From assembly GCA_963734065.1 (NCBI GenBank), contig CAVTFN010000003.1, positions 434,001 to 498,000 on the forward strand: a DNA stretch of 64,000 bases, read 5' to 3'. The stretch's first letter is position 1; the number at the start of each line of letters is the position of its first letter. A model generated the notes under the pieces. The model was not told the DNA's origin, ran no database searches, and saw only the letters and a program-made list of their open reading frames with translations. Positions 25,053 through 32,879 of this stretch are shown one piece after another. This DNA comes from DATBLE01 sp963734065 (GTDB taxonomy: Bacteria; Actinomycetota; Thermoleophilia; Gaiellales; Gaiellaceae). The translations under genes and the position numbers were made by a program.

Positions 25053-25300
25053 CAAGCGGCGCGGTCCAGCCGCTCTTCCGCCCGGGCGCGCTTGATGATC
25101 ACGTCCCGGTCGCCCCAGCGGAGCTGGGCGCGCGCCATGCGGTGCTCGTCCCAGAGCGTCGCGATGCGCTCCTCGATCTCCTTGTGCTCGACTGCGAGCA
25201 GGGCATCGTGGCCCTGCGCCAGCTCGTGCAGGAGCTCGGCGCGCTCCTCGGTCAGTTGTTCGATCTCGGTTCTGATCTCGTCGAGAGTTCTCATGTCCAC
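25052..25300 (-). CDS. Coiled-coil protein, DUF2630-like
   Basis: An 82-residue helical protein: TLDEIRTEIEQLTEERAELL, ALLAVEHKEIEERIATLWDE and HRMARAQLRWGDRD. The charged heptad-like pattern and the ~80-residue size with a central TLWDEHR resemble DUF2630 proteins; this is a tentative match. The start could be the GTG at 25300 or the ATG at 25294; neither has a strong ribosome site. Confidence 0.65.
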   Translation of the reverse strand: MDMRTLDEIRTEIEQLTEERAELLHELAQGHDALLAVEHKEIEERIATLWDEHRMARAQLRWGDRDVIIKRARAEERLDRAA

Positions 25301-25329
25301 GAAAACGCCCTACCCCGGACGCGTATTCC

Positions 25330-25419
25330 TTAACGCCACGGACCGACGAAGAAGAGGACGATCACCGCGGCGCCGACGACCGCGGAGGCGATCGCGATCG
25401 CCTCCAAAGCCGTGTTCAC
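25330..25419 (-). CDS. 29-residue membrane peptide overlapping the metallopeptidase stop
   Basis: MNTALEAIAIASAVVGAAV followed by IVLFFVGPWR: a single membrane helix with a short basic end. The GTG start overlaps the TGA of the upstream zincin gene (GTGA), so it can be made by re-initiation. Tiny and unconserved as far as I can judge, but codon use and coupling support it as real. Confidence 0.5.
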   Translation of the reverse strand: MNTALEAIAIASAVVGAAVIVLFFVGPWR

Positions 25420-25721
25420 CCGTATCCCAGCTCGTCGAGCCGCTCCTCGTCGATGCCGAAGTAGTGGGCGAGCTCGTGGAGGACCGTGATCCGGATCTCC
25501 CGCTCGAGCGCCGCCGGGTCGTCGCCGTAATCCTCGAGCAGCGGTTGCCGGTAGATCGAGATCCTTGCCGGCAGGTATTCGGGCTCGTCGAACAGGCCGT
25601 ACAGGTCGGGCTCGGCGGAATTCCGCTCCTCGACCACGACGGCGACGTTCTCGAGCCCGCGGGCAAGCTCCGGCGGGAGCGAGTCGAGCGCCGCGCGAAC
25701 GTGCTCCTCGAACTCGCCCAT
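25416..25721 (-). CDS. Minigluzincin-type metallopeptidase (DUF1025/PF06262)
   Basis: A 101-residue protein of the compact zincin family. The catalytic motif VLHELAHYFGIDEERLDELG gives HExxHxxGxxD with two His, Glu and a third ligand. Upstream are LPPELARGLENVAVVVEE, DLYGLFDEPEYLPARISIYR. Family members are common in actinobacteria next to varied genes, with unknown substrates. The ATG overlaps the argF stop by one base. Confidence 0.88.
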   Translation of the reverse strand: MGEFEEHVRAALDSLPPELARGLENVAVVVEERNSAEPDLYGLFDEPEYLPARISIYRQPLLEDYGDDPAALEREIRITVLHELAHYFGIDEERLDELGYG

Positions 25722-26641
25722 CAGGGCACGATCGCAGCGAGCAACGCCTTCTCGGAATGCAGCCGGTTCTCGGCCTCGTCCCAGGCTGCGCAGCGGGGGC
25801 CGTAGAGCACGTCCTCCGTGATCTCCTCGCCGATGTGCGCGGGCAGGCAGTGGAGCACGATCGCCTCGGGCGCGGCGGCGGCGAGCAGGTCGGCGTCGAT
25901 GCGATGGGCGGCGAGGTCGCGCCGGCGCCGCTCGCGCTCGTCCTCCTGGCCCATGCTCGTCCAGACGTCGGTGCAGAGGACGTCAACGCCGGCGACCGCC
26001 TCTCGCGGGTCCTCGAGCACCTCGGGCGAGCCGCCGGCCCGGCGCGCCTCCTCGAGCACCTCCGCCGAAGGCTCGTAGCCGGGCGGCGTCGCCGCGGCGA
26101 ACGCCATTCCCAGCTTGGCGCACATCAGCATCAGCGACGCGCAGACGTTGTTGCCGTCGCCGAGCCAGGCGACGCGCACGCCGTCGAAGGTGCCGAGCCG
26201 CTCGCGGATCGTCATCGCGTCGGCCAGCGCCTGGCACGGGTGCGCCGTGTCGGTCAGCCCGTTGACGACCGGGACGTACGCGTGCTCGGCGACCTCCTCG
26301 ACCAGCTCCTGCGCAAACGTCCGGATCATGATCGCGTCCAGGTAGCGAGAGAGGACGTAGGCGACGTCGCGCGCGGACTCGCGCTCGCCGAGCCCGATCT
26401 CCGGGCCGGTCAGATGCACGGCGTGGGCGCCGAGCTGCTCGACCGCGAGCTCGAAGGAGACGCGGGTCCGCAGCGACGGCTTCTCGAGGAACAGGCCGAT
26501 GCTGCGGCCGGGGAGGAGGGGCACGTCGACGTAGCGCTTCCGCTCGTCCTTGAGCCGGTCGGCGAGGTCGAGGACCGCGAGCAGCTCGTCGGTGCTCCAG
26601 TCGGCGACGCGAAGGAAGTCCCGTCCCTTCAGGCTCTCCAC
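25721..26641 (-). CDS. argF: Ornithine carbamoyltransferase
   Basis: Transfers carbamoyl phosphate to ornithine to form citrulline in arginine synthesis. The length of 306 residues from the GTG at 26639-26641 is standard. Markers are EKPSLRTRVSFELAVEQLGA (carbamoyl-phosphate loop, here SLRTR rather than STRTR), TDTAHPCQALADAMTI, VAWLGDGNNVCASLM and VLHCLPAHIGEEITE (ornithine site). The SLRTR variant keeps Arg-Thr-Arg. It stands apart from other arg genes; neighbours are a small zincin and, upstream, a sigma factor gene in the same direction. Confidence 0.95.
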   Translation of the reverse strand: MESLKGRDFLRVADWSTDELLAVLDLADRLKDERKRYVDVPLLPGRSIGLFLEKPSLRTRVSFELAVEQLGAHAVHLTGPEIGLGERESARDVAYVLSRYLDAIMIRTFAQELVEEVAEHAYVPVVNGLTDTAHPCQALADAMTIRERLGTFDGVRVAWLGDGNNVCASLMLMCAKLGMAFAAATPPGYEPSAEVLEEARRAGGSPEVLEDPREAVAGVDVLCTDVWTSMGQEDERERRRRDLAAHRIDADLLAAAAPEAIVLHCLPAHIGEEITEDVLYGPRCAAWDEAENRLHSEKALLAAIVP

Positions 26642-26679
26642 GGCATGGATGCTAGTGCGTGCCTTCTCTTTCGGGCTCG

Positions 26680-27303
26680 CTAGGGCGCGTCCAGCTCGAG
26701 CCCGGCGTCCGCGAGCAGCTCGCGCAGCCGCCGCAGGCCGGCGAACATCCGGCTCTTGATCGTGCCGAGCGGCTGGCCGAGACGCTCCGCCAGCTCCGAC
26801 TGGGTGAAGCCCCCGTAGTAGGCGAGCTCGATCGCCTCGCGCTGGTCGGGCGGAAGCTTCCGCAGCGCCTCCTGCACCACCTGGCGCTGCGCGCGCAGCC
26901 ACGCCTCCTCGTCGGTCGCCTCACCCGTCGGCTGGGAGAGCTCGTCGAACGGGTCGGCCCGACGGCGCTCCTCGCGGCGGACGAGATCGACCGCGCGGCG
27001 GTGGACGAGCGTGAGGATCCACGTGCTCGGCTTCCCGTGCTCGGCCAGGAACGACCCGGCCGAGCGCCAGACGGCCAGGAACGCCTCCTGCACCGCGTCC
27101 TCGGCGAGAGAACGATCGCGGACGATGCGCAGCGCAAGCCCGTAGGCGACGCGGCCGTACCGGTCGTAGAGCTCGCCGAGCGCCGCGTCGTCCCCCCGCG
27201 AGACGAGTGCCAGCACGGCCTCGTCCGAGAGGTGCCCGAGCTCTCGCCGCGACCCGGCCTGCGACTGGGTCTCTCCGCGGATGAAGTCGGTCACGTTCGG
27301 CAT
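26680..27303 (-). CDS. ECF sigma factor, SigK-like
   Basis: A 207-residue sigma-70 family factor. Region 2: DAALGELYDRYGRVAYGLAL, DRSLAEDAVQEAFLAVWRSA; region 4: LPPDQREAIELAYYGGFTQS, ELAERLGQPLGTIKSRMFAG. The GKPSTWILTLVHRRAVDLVR linker is typical of SigK-type ECF factors controlled by RskA proteins. It lies five bases after the anti-sigma gene as the last gene of a five-gene operon, so its level probably follows that operon. Confidence 0.92.
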   Translation of the reverse strand: MPNVTDFIRGETQSQAGSRRELGHLSDEAVLALVSRGDDAALGELYDRYGRVAYGLALRIVRDRSLAEDAVQEAFLAVWRSAGSFLAEHGKPSTWILTLVHRRAVDLVRREERRRADPFDELSQPTGEATDEEAWLRAQRQVVQEALRKLPPDQREAIELAYYGGFTQSELAERLGQPLGTIKSRMFAGLRRLRELLADAGLELDAP

Positions 27304-27308
27304 GGAGC

Positions 27309-27923
27309 CTATGTCGTCTCCGCTCTGAGGACGAGCGGTCCGGTGGGCCGCGACGAGCCGCCGCTGGGCTCGACCGAGACGGCGACCGTCGCTCCCGGCG
27401 GAACCGGGCGGGTGAGCGTCGCGAGGGAGCCGCGGAACATGCCCGCCGGTTGCGCCCGGTCGCCGGCGATCACCCAGAGCTCGTACACGGTGTCGGCCGC
27501 GAGCGGCGGGAGGCGGCGGGCGGCGAGGACCGCCTCGCCCGAGCGGCTCACGAGCAGGGTCGCGTTCGCGCCCTTCGCGTCGTAGCGGCGGAACCCGAGC
27601 TGCGAGTCGCCCGTCTCCCACGGCCGAACGGCCGCGACGACGACGGCGCACGCGGCCGCGGCGGCCATCGCCGCCGCGAGGAACCGCCGGTACGGCCGCC
27701 GGCGCAGTGGGATCACCTGTGTGCGCGTGTCGAGGACGCGCGGCCGGAGCAATCCGCTCGGCACGATCGGCTCGACCGCGAAGGCCAGCGCGGCCGCCGC
27801 GAAGCGGAGCTCCTCGACCGCTGCGTCGCACTCGGGGCAGGCGGCCAGGTGCTGCTGGAACGCCTCGGTCTGCTCGCGGTCGAGCGCATCGAGGGCGAAC
27901 GCGGCTGCCTCCTCGTGCACCAC
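27309..27923 (-). CDS. Anti-sigma-K factor, RskA family
   Basis: A 204-residue single-pass membrane protein. The cytoplasmic N-terminus carries a zinc anti-sigma fold (VHEEAAAFALDALDREQTEA, FQQHLAACPECDAAVEEL, H-x3-C-x2-C). One membrane helix follows (FLAAAMAAAAACAVVVAAV), then an extracytoplasmic RskA domain with TVYELWVIAGDRAQPAGMF and a Pro/Gly-rich end. It should hold the following sigma factor until an envelope signal triggers proteolysis. The GTG is two bases after the exporter stop; a second GTG one codon on is equally possible. Confidence 0.92.
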   Translation of the reverse strand: MVHEEAAAFALDALDREQTEAFQQHLAACPECDAAVEELRFAAAALAFAVEPIVPSGLLRPRVLDTRTQVIPLRRRPYRRFLAAAMAAAAACAVVVAAVRPWETGDSQLGFRRYDAKGANATLLVSRSGEAVLAARRLPPLAADTVYELWVIAGDRAQPAGMFRGSLATLTRPVPPGATVAVSVEPSGGSSRPTGPLVLRAETT

Positions 27924-27925
27924 GT

Positions 27926-29335
27926 CTAGGCGACGTGGGGGAGGGCGCGCACGGTCATCGCCAGGCCGAGGCCGAGCACGACGACCGCGCTGAAGGCGGG
28001 GAGCAGTCGGATCACGCCGCCGTTGAAGTCGACCCGGGCGAAGGTCCTCTTCGCAGTGACGGCGACGACGCCGATCGCCGTCATCGCCACCGCCAGGCCG
28101 GCGCTGAAGGCGACGATCAGGACGAGCCCGTAGCCCACCCGGTGGAGCGAGATCGCTGCGAGCAGGACGACGAGCGCGGTGGGACACGGGACGATCCCGC
28201 CCGAGATCCCGATCCCGAGCAGCCTGCGGTGGCTGAGCGCGTGGTCGTGCTCGTGGTGATGGTGGTGGCCGTGGTCGTGGGAGTGGCCGTGACCGTGGTC
28301 ATGCCCGCCGCGGCCGCGCCACTCCCGGACACGCCAGCGCAGCACGCTCACGCCGACGCCGACGATCAGGAGCGCCGAGACGAGGTTGAGCCACGGGTAC
28401 AGCTGGTCGGGGACGATGAAGGCGGACAGGCTGAGCGTGACGAGGCCGAGCGCAAAGACGCCGATCGTGTGCGTGGCCGTCACGGTCAGCCCGAGGTAGA
28501 CCGCGTGCCGCGGCCTCCCACGTGAGCCGACCAGGTACGCGGCGACGATCGACTTCCCGTGCCCGGGCGAGAAGGCGTGCGCTGCGCCCCAGAACATCGC
28601 GATCAGCAGCGAGAGGGCGACGAAGCCGGGCGTCAGGTGGTCACGCGCGATCAGGCTCGCGAACCCTCCGTCGGCGACCGCCCGTATGCCCGCGCGCTGG
28701 TCGAGCACGGTGCGTGGGAGGAGGTCGGGCGGCGCGCCGGCGGACGTCCCGGGCTCGACGCTGACGCGGGCCGAGTCGACGTCGAGCGGGCTCTGCAGGA
28801 GGTTCTTCGGGTAGGCGAGCAGCTCCGAGCTGACCGACTTCGAGGGCACGCTCGAGGAGAGGAGCCGCGCGCCTGCCTTCGGTTGCGCGGTGATCTCCTT
28901 CCAGCCGATCCGGCCCGGGTAGTTGGCGTCGCGGTAGGCGATCCGGCTCGTGCTCGACAGCTCGGGGCCGCGGAAGACGATCTCGAGGCGGGTCGTGCGC
29001 AGCCCCGCTTGGCCCGGCGGGAAGGCCAGCACGCGGCGGATCGGGGCGAGTGCCGAGCGGCGGCCGTCGACCGTCAGCTCGAGGTGCCGCCCGATCGTCC
29101 GGGCGAGCCCGGTCGCGTACCGCGCCTCGCCCTCGGCCGCCATCTGCGGCTTCGCCTGGAACGTCGGGATCTCGGCCAGGTCGAGGACGTACAGGACGTA
29201 GAGCCGGTTGCCGGACGGCTCGATCCGGCTGTAGCGGTTGATCGTGAAGTTCCCGAGAGGGTGCGCTTTCGCGCTCGTGGCGAGCGCGAAAGCGCTAGCT
29301 GTTGCGACGACCAGGACGATGGCGAGCTTCTTCAT
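27926..29335 (-). CDS. Nickel/cobalt exporter, NicO/RcnA family, with N-terminal exported domain
   Basis: A 469-residue membrane protein. A signal sequence (IVLVVATASAFALATSAKAH) and ~200-residue extracytoplasmic domain (PLGNFTINRYSRIEPSGNRL) precede the transporter. The transporter shows MFWGAAHAFSPGHGKSIVAA (HxxxPGHGK), a His-rich loop at ~350-370 alternating His with Asp/Gly, and SGGIVPCPTALVVLLAAISL. These match Ni/Co efflux proteins of the RcnA/NicO type. Its stop precedes the anti-sigma start by two bases and its ATG overlaps the TPR gene stop (ATGA), so it is in one operon with both. Confidence 0.92.
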   Translation of the reverse strand: MKKLAIVLVVATASAFALATSAKAHPLGNFTINRYSRIEPSGNRLYVLYVLDLAEIPTFQAKPQMAAEGEARYATGLARTIGRHLELTVDGRRSALAPIRRVLAFPPGQAGLRTTRLEIVFRGPELSSTSRIAYRDANYPGRIGWKEITAQPKAGARLLSSSVPSKSVSSELLAYPKNLLQSPLDVDSARVSVEPGTSAGAPPDLLPRTVLDQRAGIRAVADGGFASLIARDHLTPGFVALSLLIAMFWGAAHAFSPGHGKSIVAAYLVGSRGRPRHAVYLGLTVTATHTIGVFALGLVTLSLSAFIVPDQLYPWLNLVSALLIVGVGVSVLRWRVREWRGRGGHDHGHGHSHDHGHHHHHEHDHALSHRRLLGIGISGGIVPCPTALVVLLAAISLHRVGYGLVLIVAFSAGLAVAMTAIGVVAVTAKRTFARVDFNGGVIRLLPAFSAVVVLGLGLAMTVRALPHVA

Positions 29336-30690
29336 GCCGCGAGCCTCTTCGCCACGGGCGCCCAGATCAGCGAGAAGTTCGGGTTCAGGGCGAGCGCCTT
29401 CCGGAACCAGACACGGCTTGCCTGCGCGTGGCCGAGAGCAGTGACAGGCTTAAGCCTGTCACTACGGTTGGCGCCCAGGCAGCGTTCGATCATCCCGCGG
29501 TGGAAGAACTTCAGGGCGTCCTGCGTGCCGAGGCGGAGGGCCGCCTGCGAGTGCGGCAGCGCCTCGGCGCAGCGACCGTTCCGTACCAGCGCCCAGGCGA
29601 GGACGTCCTCGCCGTCGATCGAGGGCCGCTCGGCATGGGCCAGCCTTGCGCGCGCGAGCGCGTGCCGGAGTGCGATCCCGTGGTCGACCTGGAACAGCGC
29701 GATCTCCAGGTCGGTCTTGACGCCGTTCGCGTTCAGCAGCCGCTCGATCGCGCCGATCAGGTCGTACTGGCGCCGGGCGAGAACGGGCCGGCCGGTGACG
29801 CGGTAGAGATCGCCGAGCGCCGCCACGTACTGCGGCAGCGGAATCGCGTCCACCGCCTGCCGCTCGGCCGCGATCGCCTGCCGGTACCGTCCGGTCGCGC
29901 CGAGCACCTGCGCGAGCGCGTCGAGGCCGTACGGGTAGCCGGGGAAGGCCTGGAGCGCCAGCCGGTACTCGCGCTCGGCCGCGCGGTAGCGGCCGTGGTT
30001 GAAGTAGAGCTTGCCCAGCTGGACATGCGTCCACGCGGTCGGCTCGGCGCCGCCGGTGGCGGCGTCGACGGCGAGCTTCATCGCGCGGATCGCGCCCGCC
30101 GTGTGGCCGATCAGCTCGCGGCCGTACGAGACGCGCGCGTACGAGGACAGGCTGGGGCGGAGCTTGTTCATCCGGTCGAACGACGCGAATGCCTCGCGAT
30201 ACCGGCCGAGCTCCACCTGCGCGTCGCCGATCACGCCCCACGGCTGCGCGGAGTACGGGTTCAGGGCGCGGGCCCGCTCGCCGAGCACGAGCGCGTCACG
30301 GAAGCGGTGGCGGGAGAGCGCGAGCGAGCCGAGCCCACCCACCGCCAGCGAGTCCTTCGAGTCGAGCCCGAGCGCGCGCCGGAGCACGCCCTCGGCCTTC
30401 GGGTACCAGCTCGGGTCACCGGTCTCCCGGGCGCGTTGCTCGTAGGCGAGCCCGAGGAGTGTGTACGAGTGCTCGTCCTTCGGGTTCGCCCGGAGCCGAG
30501 ACTGGAGGTCGGCGACGAGCGAGGCCGTGCTCGCGTTCAGCGCGAAGCCGGACTTGAAGTCCTCCGCCGCCTGCGCGCCGGCGAGCCCTGCCGCGGCGGG
30601 TGCGGTCCGATCACGGAGGACGCCGCCGTAGAGAGCCCCGACGGCGGCACCGATCAGGACGGCGGAGGTGAGGAGGATACGGGTGCGCAT
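29332..30690 (-). CDS. Tetratricopeptide-repeat protein, membrane-anchored
   Basis: A 452-residue protein from the ATG at 30688-30690: an N-terminal helix (RILLTSAVLIGAAVGALYGG) then at least eight TPR-like units (EHSYTLLGLAYEQRARETGD, QPWGVIGDAQVELGRYREAF, HVQLGKLYFNHGRYRAAERE, ALAQVLGATGRYRQAIAAER). Probably extracytoplasmic scaffold. Near the C-terminus the eight residues SDRLKPVT are encoded exactly by a dispersed palindrome (29440-29463), an in-frame insertion between repeats. Stop overlaps the NicO start. TPR proteins recur beside DUF4331 proteins and NicO exporters; their joint job is unknown. Confidence 0.85.
   Translation of the reverse strand: MRTRILLTSAVLIGAAVGALYGGVLRDRTAPAAAGLAGAQAAEDFKSGFALNASTASLVADLQSRLRANPKDEHSYTLLGLAYEQRARETGDPSWYPKAEGVLRRALGLDSKDSLAVGGLGSLALSRHRFRDALVLGERARALNPYSAQPWGVIGDAQVELGRYREAFASFDRMNKLRPSLSSYARVSYGRELIGHTAGAIRAMKLAVDAATGGAEPTAWTHVQLGKLYFNHGRYRAAEREYRLALQAFPGYPYGLDALAQVLGATGRYRQAIAAERQAVDAIPLPQYVAALGDLYRVTGRPVLARRQYDLIGAIERLLNANGVKTDLEIALFQVDHGIALRHALARARLAHAERPSIDGEDVLAWALVRNGRCAEALPHSQAALRLGTQDALKFFHRGMIERCLGANRSDRLKPVTALGHAQASRVWFRKALALNPNFSLIWAPVAKRLAA
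29440..29463. repeat. Dispersed 24-base palindrome (family A), inside the TPR gene
   Basis: Perfect palindrome with arms AGTGACAGGCTT and AAGCCTGTCACT and no loop. The same 24 bases occur at 35847-35870. Here it is in frame and adds eight codons to a coding region. Confidence 0.9.
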
Positions 30691-30746
30691 CGTCGAGACA
30701 GCTAGCGGCCCGCCCGCGAGGGCGGGCCGCGTCACTGCGATTACTC

Positions 30747-32045
30747 CTACCCGGTCGCCTTCGCGTTCTCGTAGCCCTGGTGCGGGGCCGGGACGTACGG
30801 GAAGTGACCGAGGTTCGGCATGTCGTTGGCGTTCACGCCGTCGCCGAGGGGCACCTTCTTGCCCTTGAGGAAGCCGGCGACCGCCTGCTCCTCGATGTCG
30901 ACGACGTCGTCGGCCAGCCGGCGCCCGTTGGGGAAGCCGGCGTTGTCGCCGCCGAGCACGCCCATGCGGCTCGCCTTCGCCGCCGGGGTCGGCGGGACGG
31001 CGAGGTTGACACGCAGCTCGTCCGCGAAGGTGTTGCCCGTGAAGGTCACCTTCGGGATCCCGGTGCCGAGCACCGCGACGAGGTCGTCACGGCCCGTCTC
31101 CGGGACGCCGAGCTTGTACAGCTTGTTCAGTACCGCCGCCAGGATCGGCGTCTCGTAGTACTTCTTGAACTGCGCGTCCTGCGCGGGCGCGGTGCGGTTC
31201 CAGAGGTCCTTCAGCCCGGTGGGGATGACGACCTCGTTGATCAGCGGGTTGCCGAGGCGGGACACCTGCGTCCAGCCGGGGCGGACCTTGCCGTTCACGG
31301 TCACGTTCATCCGGTCCGTGGACGCCCAGACGCCGACCGTGTGGCTCTGGGTGTCGATCAGCCCGATCGGGATCTGCAGGGCGATCGTGTGGACGTTGTA
31401 GCCGGACAGGAAGTCCTTGCCGCCGCCCATGTTGCCCGTGGTGCCCGCCTTGCGGATGGCGACCAGGTCGAAGATCGCGCCGACGTCGGCGAAGAACGGG
31501 TCGTCGCGCTGGCCGGCGAAGATCCGCAGCCCGCGCTTGTCGACGATCGTCTTCTCCGCGGTGGCCTCGTAGTCCTTGACCCCGGCGAACCCGTTGAAGC
31601 GCGGGCCGATGTTGTCGATCGGGGTCTTGCCGTTCGCAAACCCGCGGTTGTTCCGCCACATCTGCCAGGTCTGCTGGGTGTTGCCCAGGAAGAACGGGCC
31701 CGTCGGCGTCTTGAAGCGGAAGCTGTACGTGATGTCCGGCTTCCCGTCGCCGTTCCGGTCGATGTGGATGTTGTACCGCGCGTTCTGGGAGAACGTGTAG
31801 TAGTTCGGCCCTGCTGCGGGATCCTCGCCGGGGATCCAGTTGGAGACGATGGTCAGGGTGTTCGGCCGGTCCGGGCTCCGGAACGCGTACAGGTCCGTGT
31901 TGTCCGCGGTCGGATCCTCCGAGATCAGCGGCGCTTCACGATGGCTGGACGCGTGGCTCGAGCCGGGGCCCAGGCGGGCGACGAAGAGTGCGGCGAGCAC
32001 CGCTCCGACGACCGCCAGCAGAATGAATGCCCAGTGCTTGTGCAT
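30747..32045 (-). CDS. Secreted DUF4331 protein
   Basis: A 432-residue exported protein. An N-terminal helix (AFILLAVVGAVLAALFVARL) is followed by the family hallmark SSHREAPLISEDPTADNTDL and YAFRSPDRPNTLTIVSNWIP. Other conserved parts are NGDGKPDITYSFRFKT, GPFFLGNTQQTW, FAGQRDDPFFADVGAIFDLV and IALQIPIGLI. DUF4331 function is unknown; family members are surface or secreted proteins. It is the first gene of the operon DUF4331-TPR-NicO-RskA-SigK, 56 bases ahead of the TPR gene. A divergent small membrane protein starts at 32162, leaving a ~115-base gap for the operon promoter. Confidence 0.93.
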   Translation of the reverse strand: MHKHWAFILLAVVGAVLAALFVARLGPGSSHASSHREAPLISEDPTADNTDLYAFRSPDRPNTLTIVSNWIPGEDPAAGPNYYTFSQNARYNIHIDRNGDGKPDITYSFRFKTPTGPFFLGNTQQTWQMWRNNRGFANGKTPIDNIGPRFNGFAGVKDYEATAEKTIVDKRGLRIFAGQRDDPFFADVGAIFDLVAIRKAGTTGNMGGGKDFLSGYNVHTIALQIPIGLIDTQSHTVGVWASTDRMNVTVNGKVRPGWTQVSRLGNPLINEVVIPTGLKDLWNRTAPAQDAQFKKYYETPILAAVLNKLYKLGVPETGRDDLVAVLGTGIPKVTFTGNTFADELRVNLAVPPTPAAKASRMGVLGGDNAGFPNGRRLADDVVDIEEQAVAGFLKGKKVPLGDGVNANDMPNLGHFPYVPAPHQGYENAKATG

Positions 32046-32161
32046 TCGGGTGCGGCTCCTTTCTGACGGCCGTTCGGTTGGCGATGCAGGGTGGTCGTGG
32101 CCGTCGTACGCGGCTCATTCGCCGGAGCCCCCGGACCGGTTCGGCCTCTATCGTTGGCGTC

Positions 32162-32668
32162 GTGCGCGGCGCTCGACTCGCGGCCCTTGCCGCCGTGTCT
32201 CTGCTCGGCGTCTCGTCGGAGGCGGCCGCGCACGATCCGCTCGGCCGGGCGCAGCCGAGCGTGTCGACCACGGTGAAGGGGTCGGGGCTCCAGCGAACGG
32301 TCGTCTTCCGGGTACGCGACGTCGACAGCGGCGATCCGATTCCGGCCGCGACGCTCTCGATCCGGGTCAGCGACGACGGCGGCTCCGTGATCGAGCCGGC
32401 CGTCACCCGCGTCGGAGCGCAGCTCTTTCGAACCACGCTCGCCTTCCCGCACGCGGGCCGCTGGCACGTCGGCGCCCGGATCGGCGGGCAGGCGGTCGTG
32501 CCGACCGCCTTCTCGGTCGACGTGGACGCCGTGGGTGCGGCGACCGCCGAGGGCTCGTCGGGCGGCTCGGACGCGGCCCTCTGGATCGGGGCGGTCGCGG
32601 CGGCCGTCGTCGGTGCGGCCGGCGTGCTGGCGGGCGTCCTGATCTACCGACGCCGGCGCCGGACCTAG
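32162..32668 (+). CDS. Exported, C-terminally anchored protein (YtkA/CopC-like beta domain)
   Basis: A 168-residue protein from a GTG: signal peptide (RLAALAAVSLLGVSSEAAAH), a ~100-residue Ig-like domain (VSTTVKGSGLQRTVVFRVRD, GDPIPAATLSIRVSDDG, GRWHVGARIGG), then a C-terminal membrane helix (WIGAVAAAVVGAAGVLAGVL) and Arg-rich end. The layout resembles YtkA- or CopC-type envelope domains seen near metal-handling genes; no His/Met copper site is obvious. Divergent from the DUF4331 operon. Confidence 0.65.
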   Translation: MRGARLAALAAVSLLGVSSEAAAHDPLGRAQPSVSTTVKGSGLQRTVVFRVRDVDSGDPIPAATLSIRVSDDGGSVIEPAVTRVGAQLFRTTLAFPHAGRWHVGARIGGQAVVPTAFSVDVDAVGAATAEGSSGGSDAALWIGAVAAAVVGAAGVLAGVLIYRRRRRT

Positions 32669-32865
32669 CGCGCGCCGCGGTCGGACTCGTCTTCGCGCTC
32701 GCGCTCCTTCTTGGCCGAGCGGCGGATGAAGAAGCCGAACACGGCGAGGGCGACGAACACGCTGCCAGTCTCGGCGATCAGGCCCGGGATCCCGCCGTGG
32801 GCGAGGAGAAGCTGGGTGTTGCCGACCAGGTGAAACGGAATCGGTGCCAGAGCAAGCTCTGGCAC
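32665..32865 (-). CDS. Small single-pass membrane protein with sequestered start
   Basis: About 66 residues from the GTG at 32863-32865, opening VPELALAPIPFHLVGN, with one helix (GSVFVALAVFGFFI) and a charged tail (KKEREREDESDRGAR). I prefer this GTG because GGGAGGA lies about six bases before it. The alternative ATG at 32881-32883 overlaps the upstream stop. The preferred GTG lies inside a 14-base-arm hairpin. It follows the large polytopic gene and is probably its small partner. Confidence 0.6.
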   Translation of the reverse strand: MPELALAPIPFHLVGNTQLLLAHGGIPGLIAETGSVFVALAVFGFFIRRSAKKEREREDESDRGAR

Positions 32866-32869
32866 CGAT
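32840..32869 (-). promoter_or_regulatory. Perfect hairpin enclosing a start codon
   Basis: Arms ATCGGTGCCAGAGC and GCTCTGGCACCGAT, 14 pairs with an AA or TT loop. On the reverse strand the 5' arm contains the GTG start of the small membrane gene and begins right after its GGGAGGA. In mRNA the stem would bury the start codon, so translation may depend on ribosomes arriving from the upstream gene. Confidence 0.65.
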
Positions 32870-32879
32870 GCTCCTCCCG

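Noticed and set aside
28250..28310. CAC/CAT-rich run as a microsatellite repeat
   Set aside because: It codes for the His-rich loop expected in Ni/Co exporters of this family.
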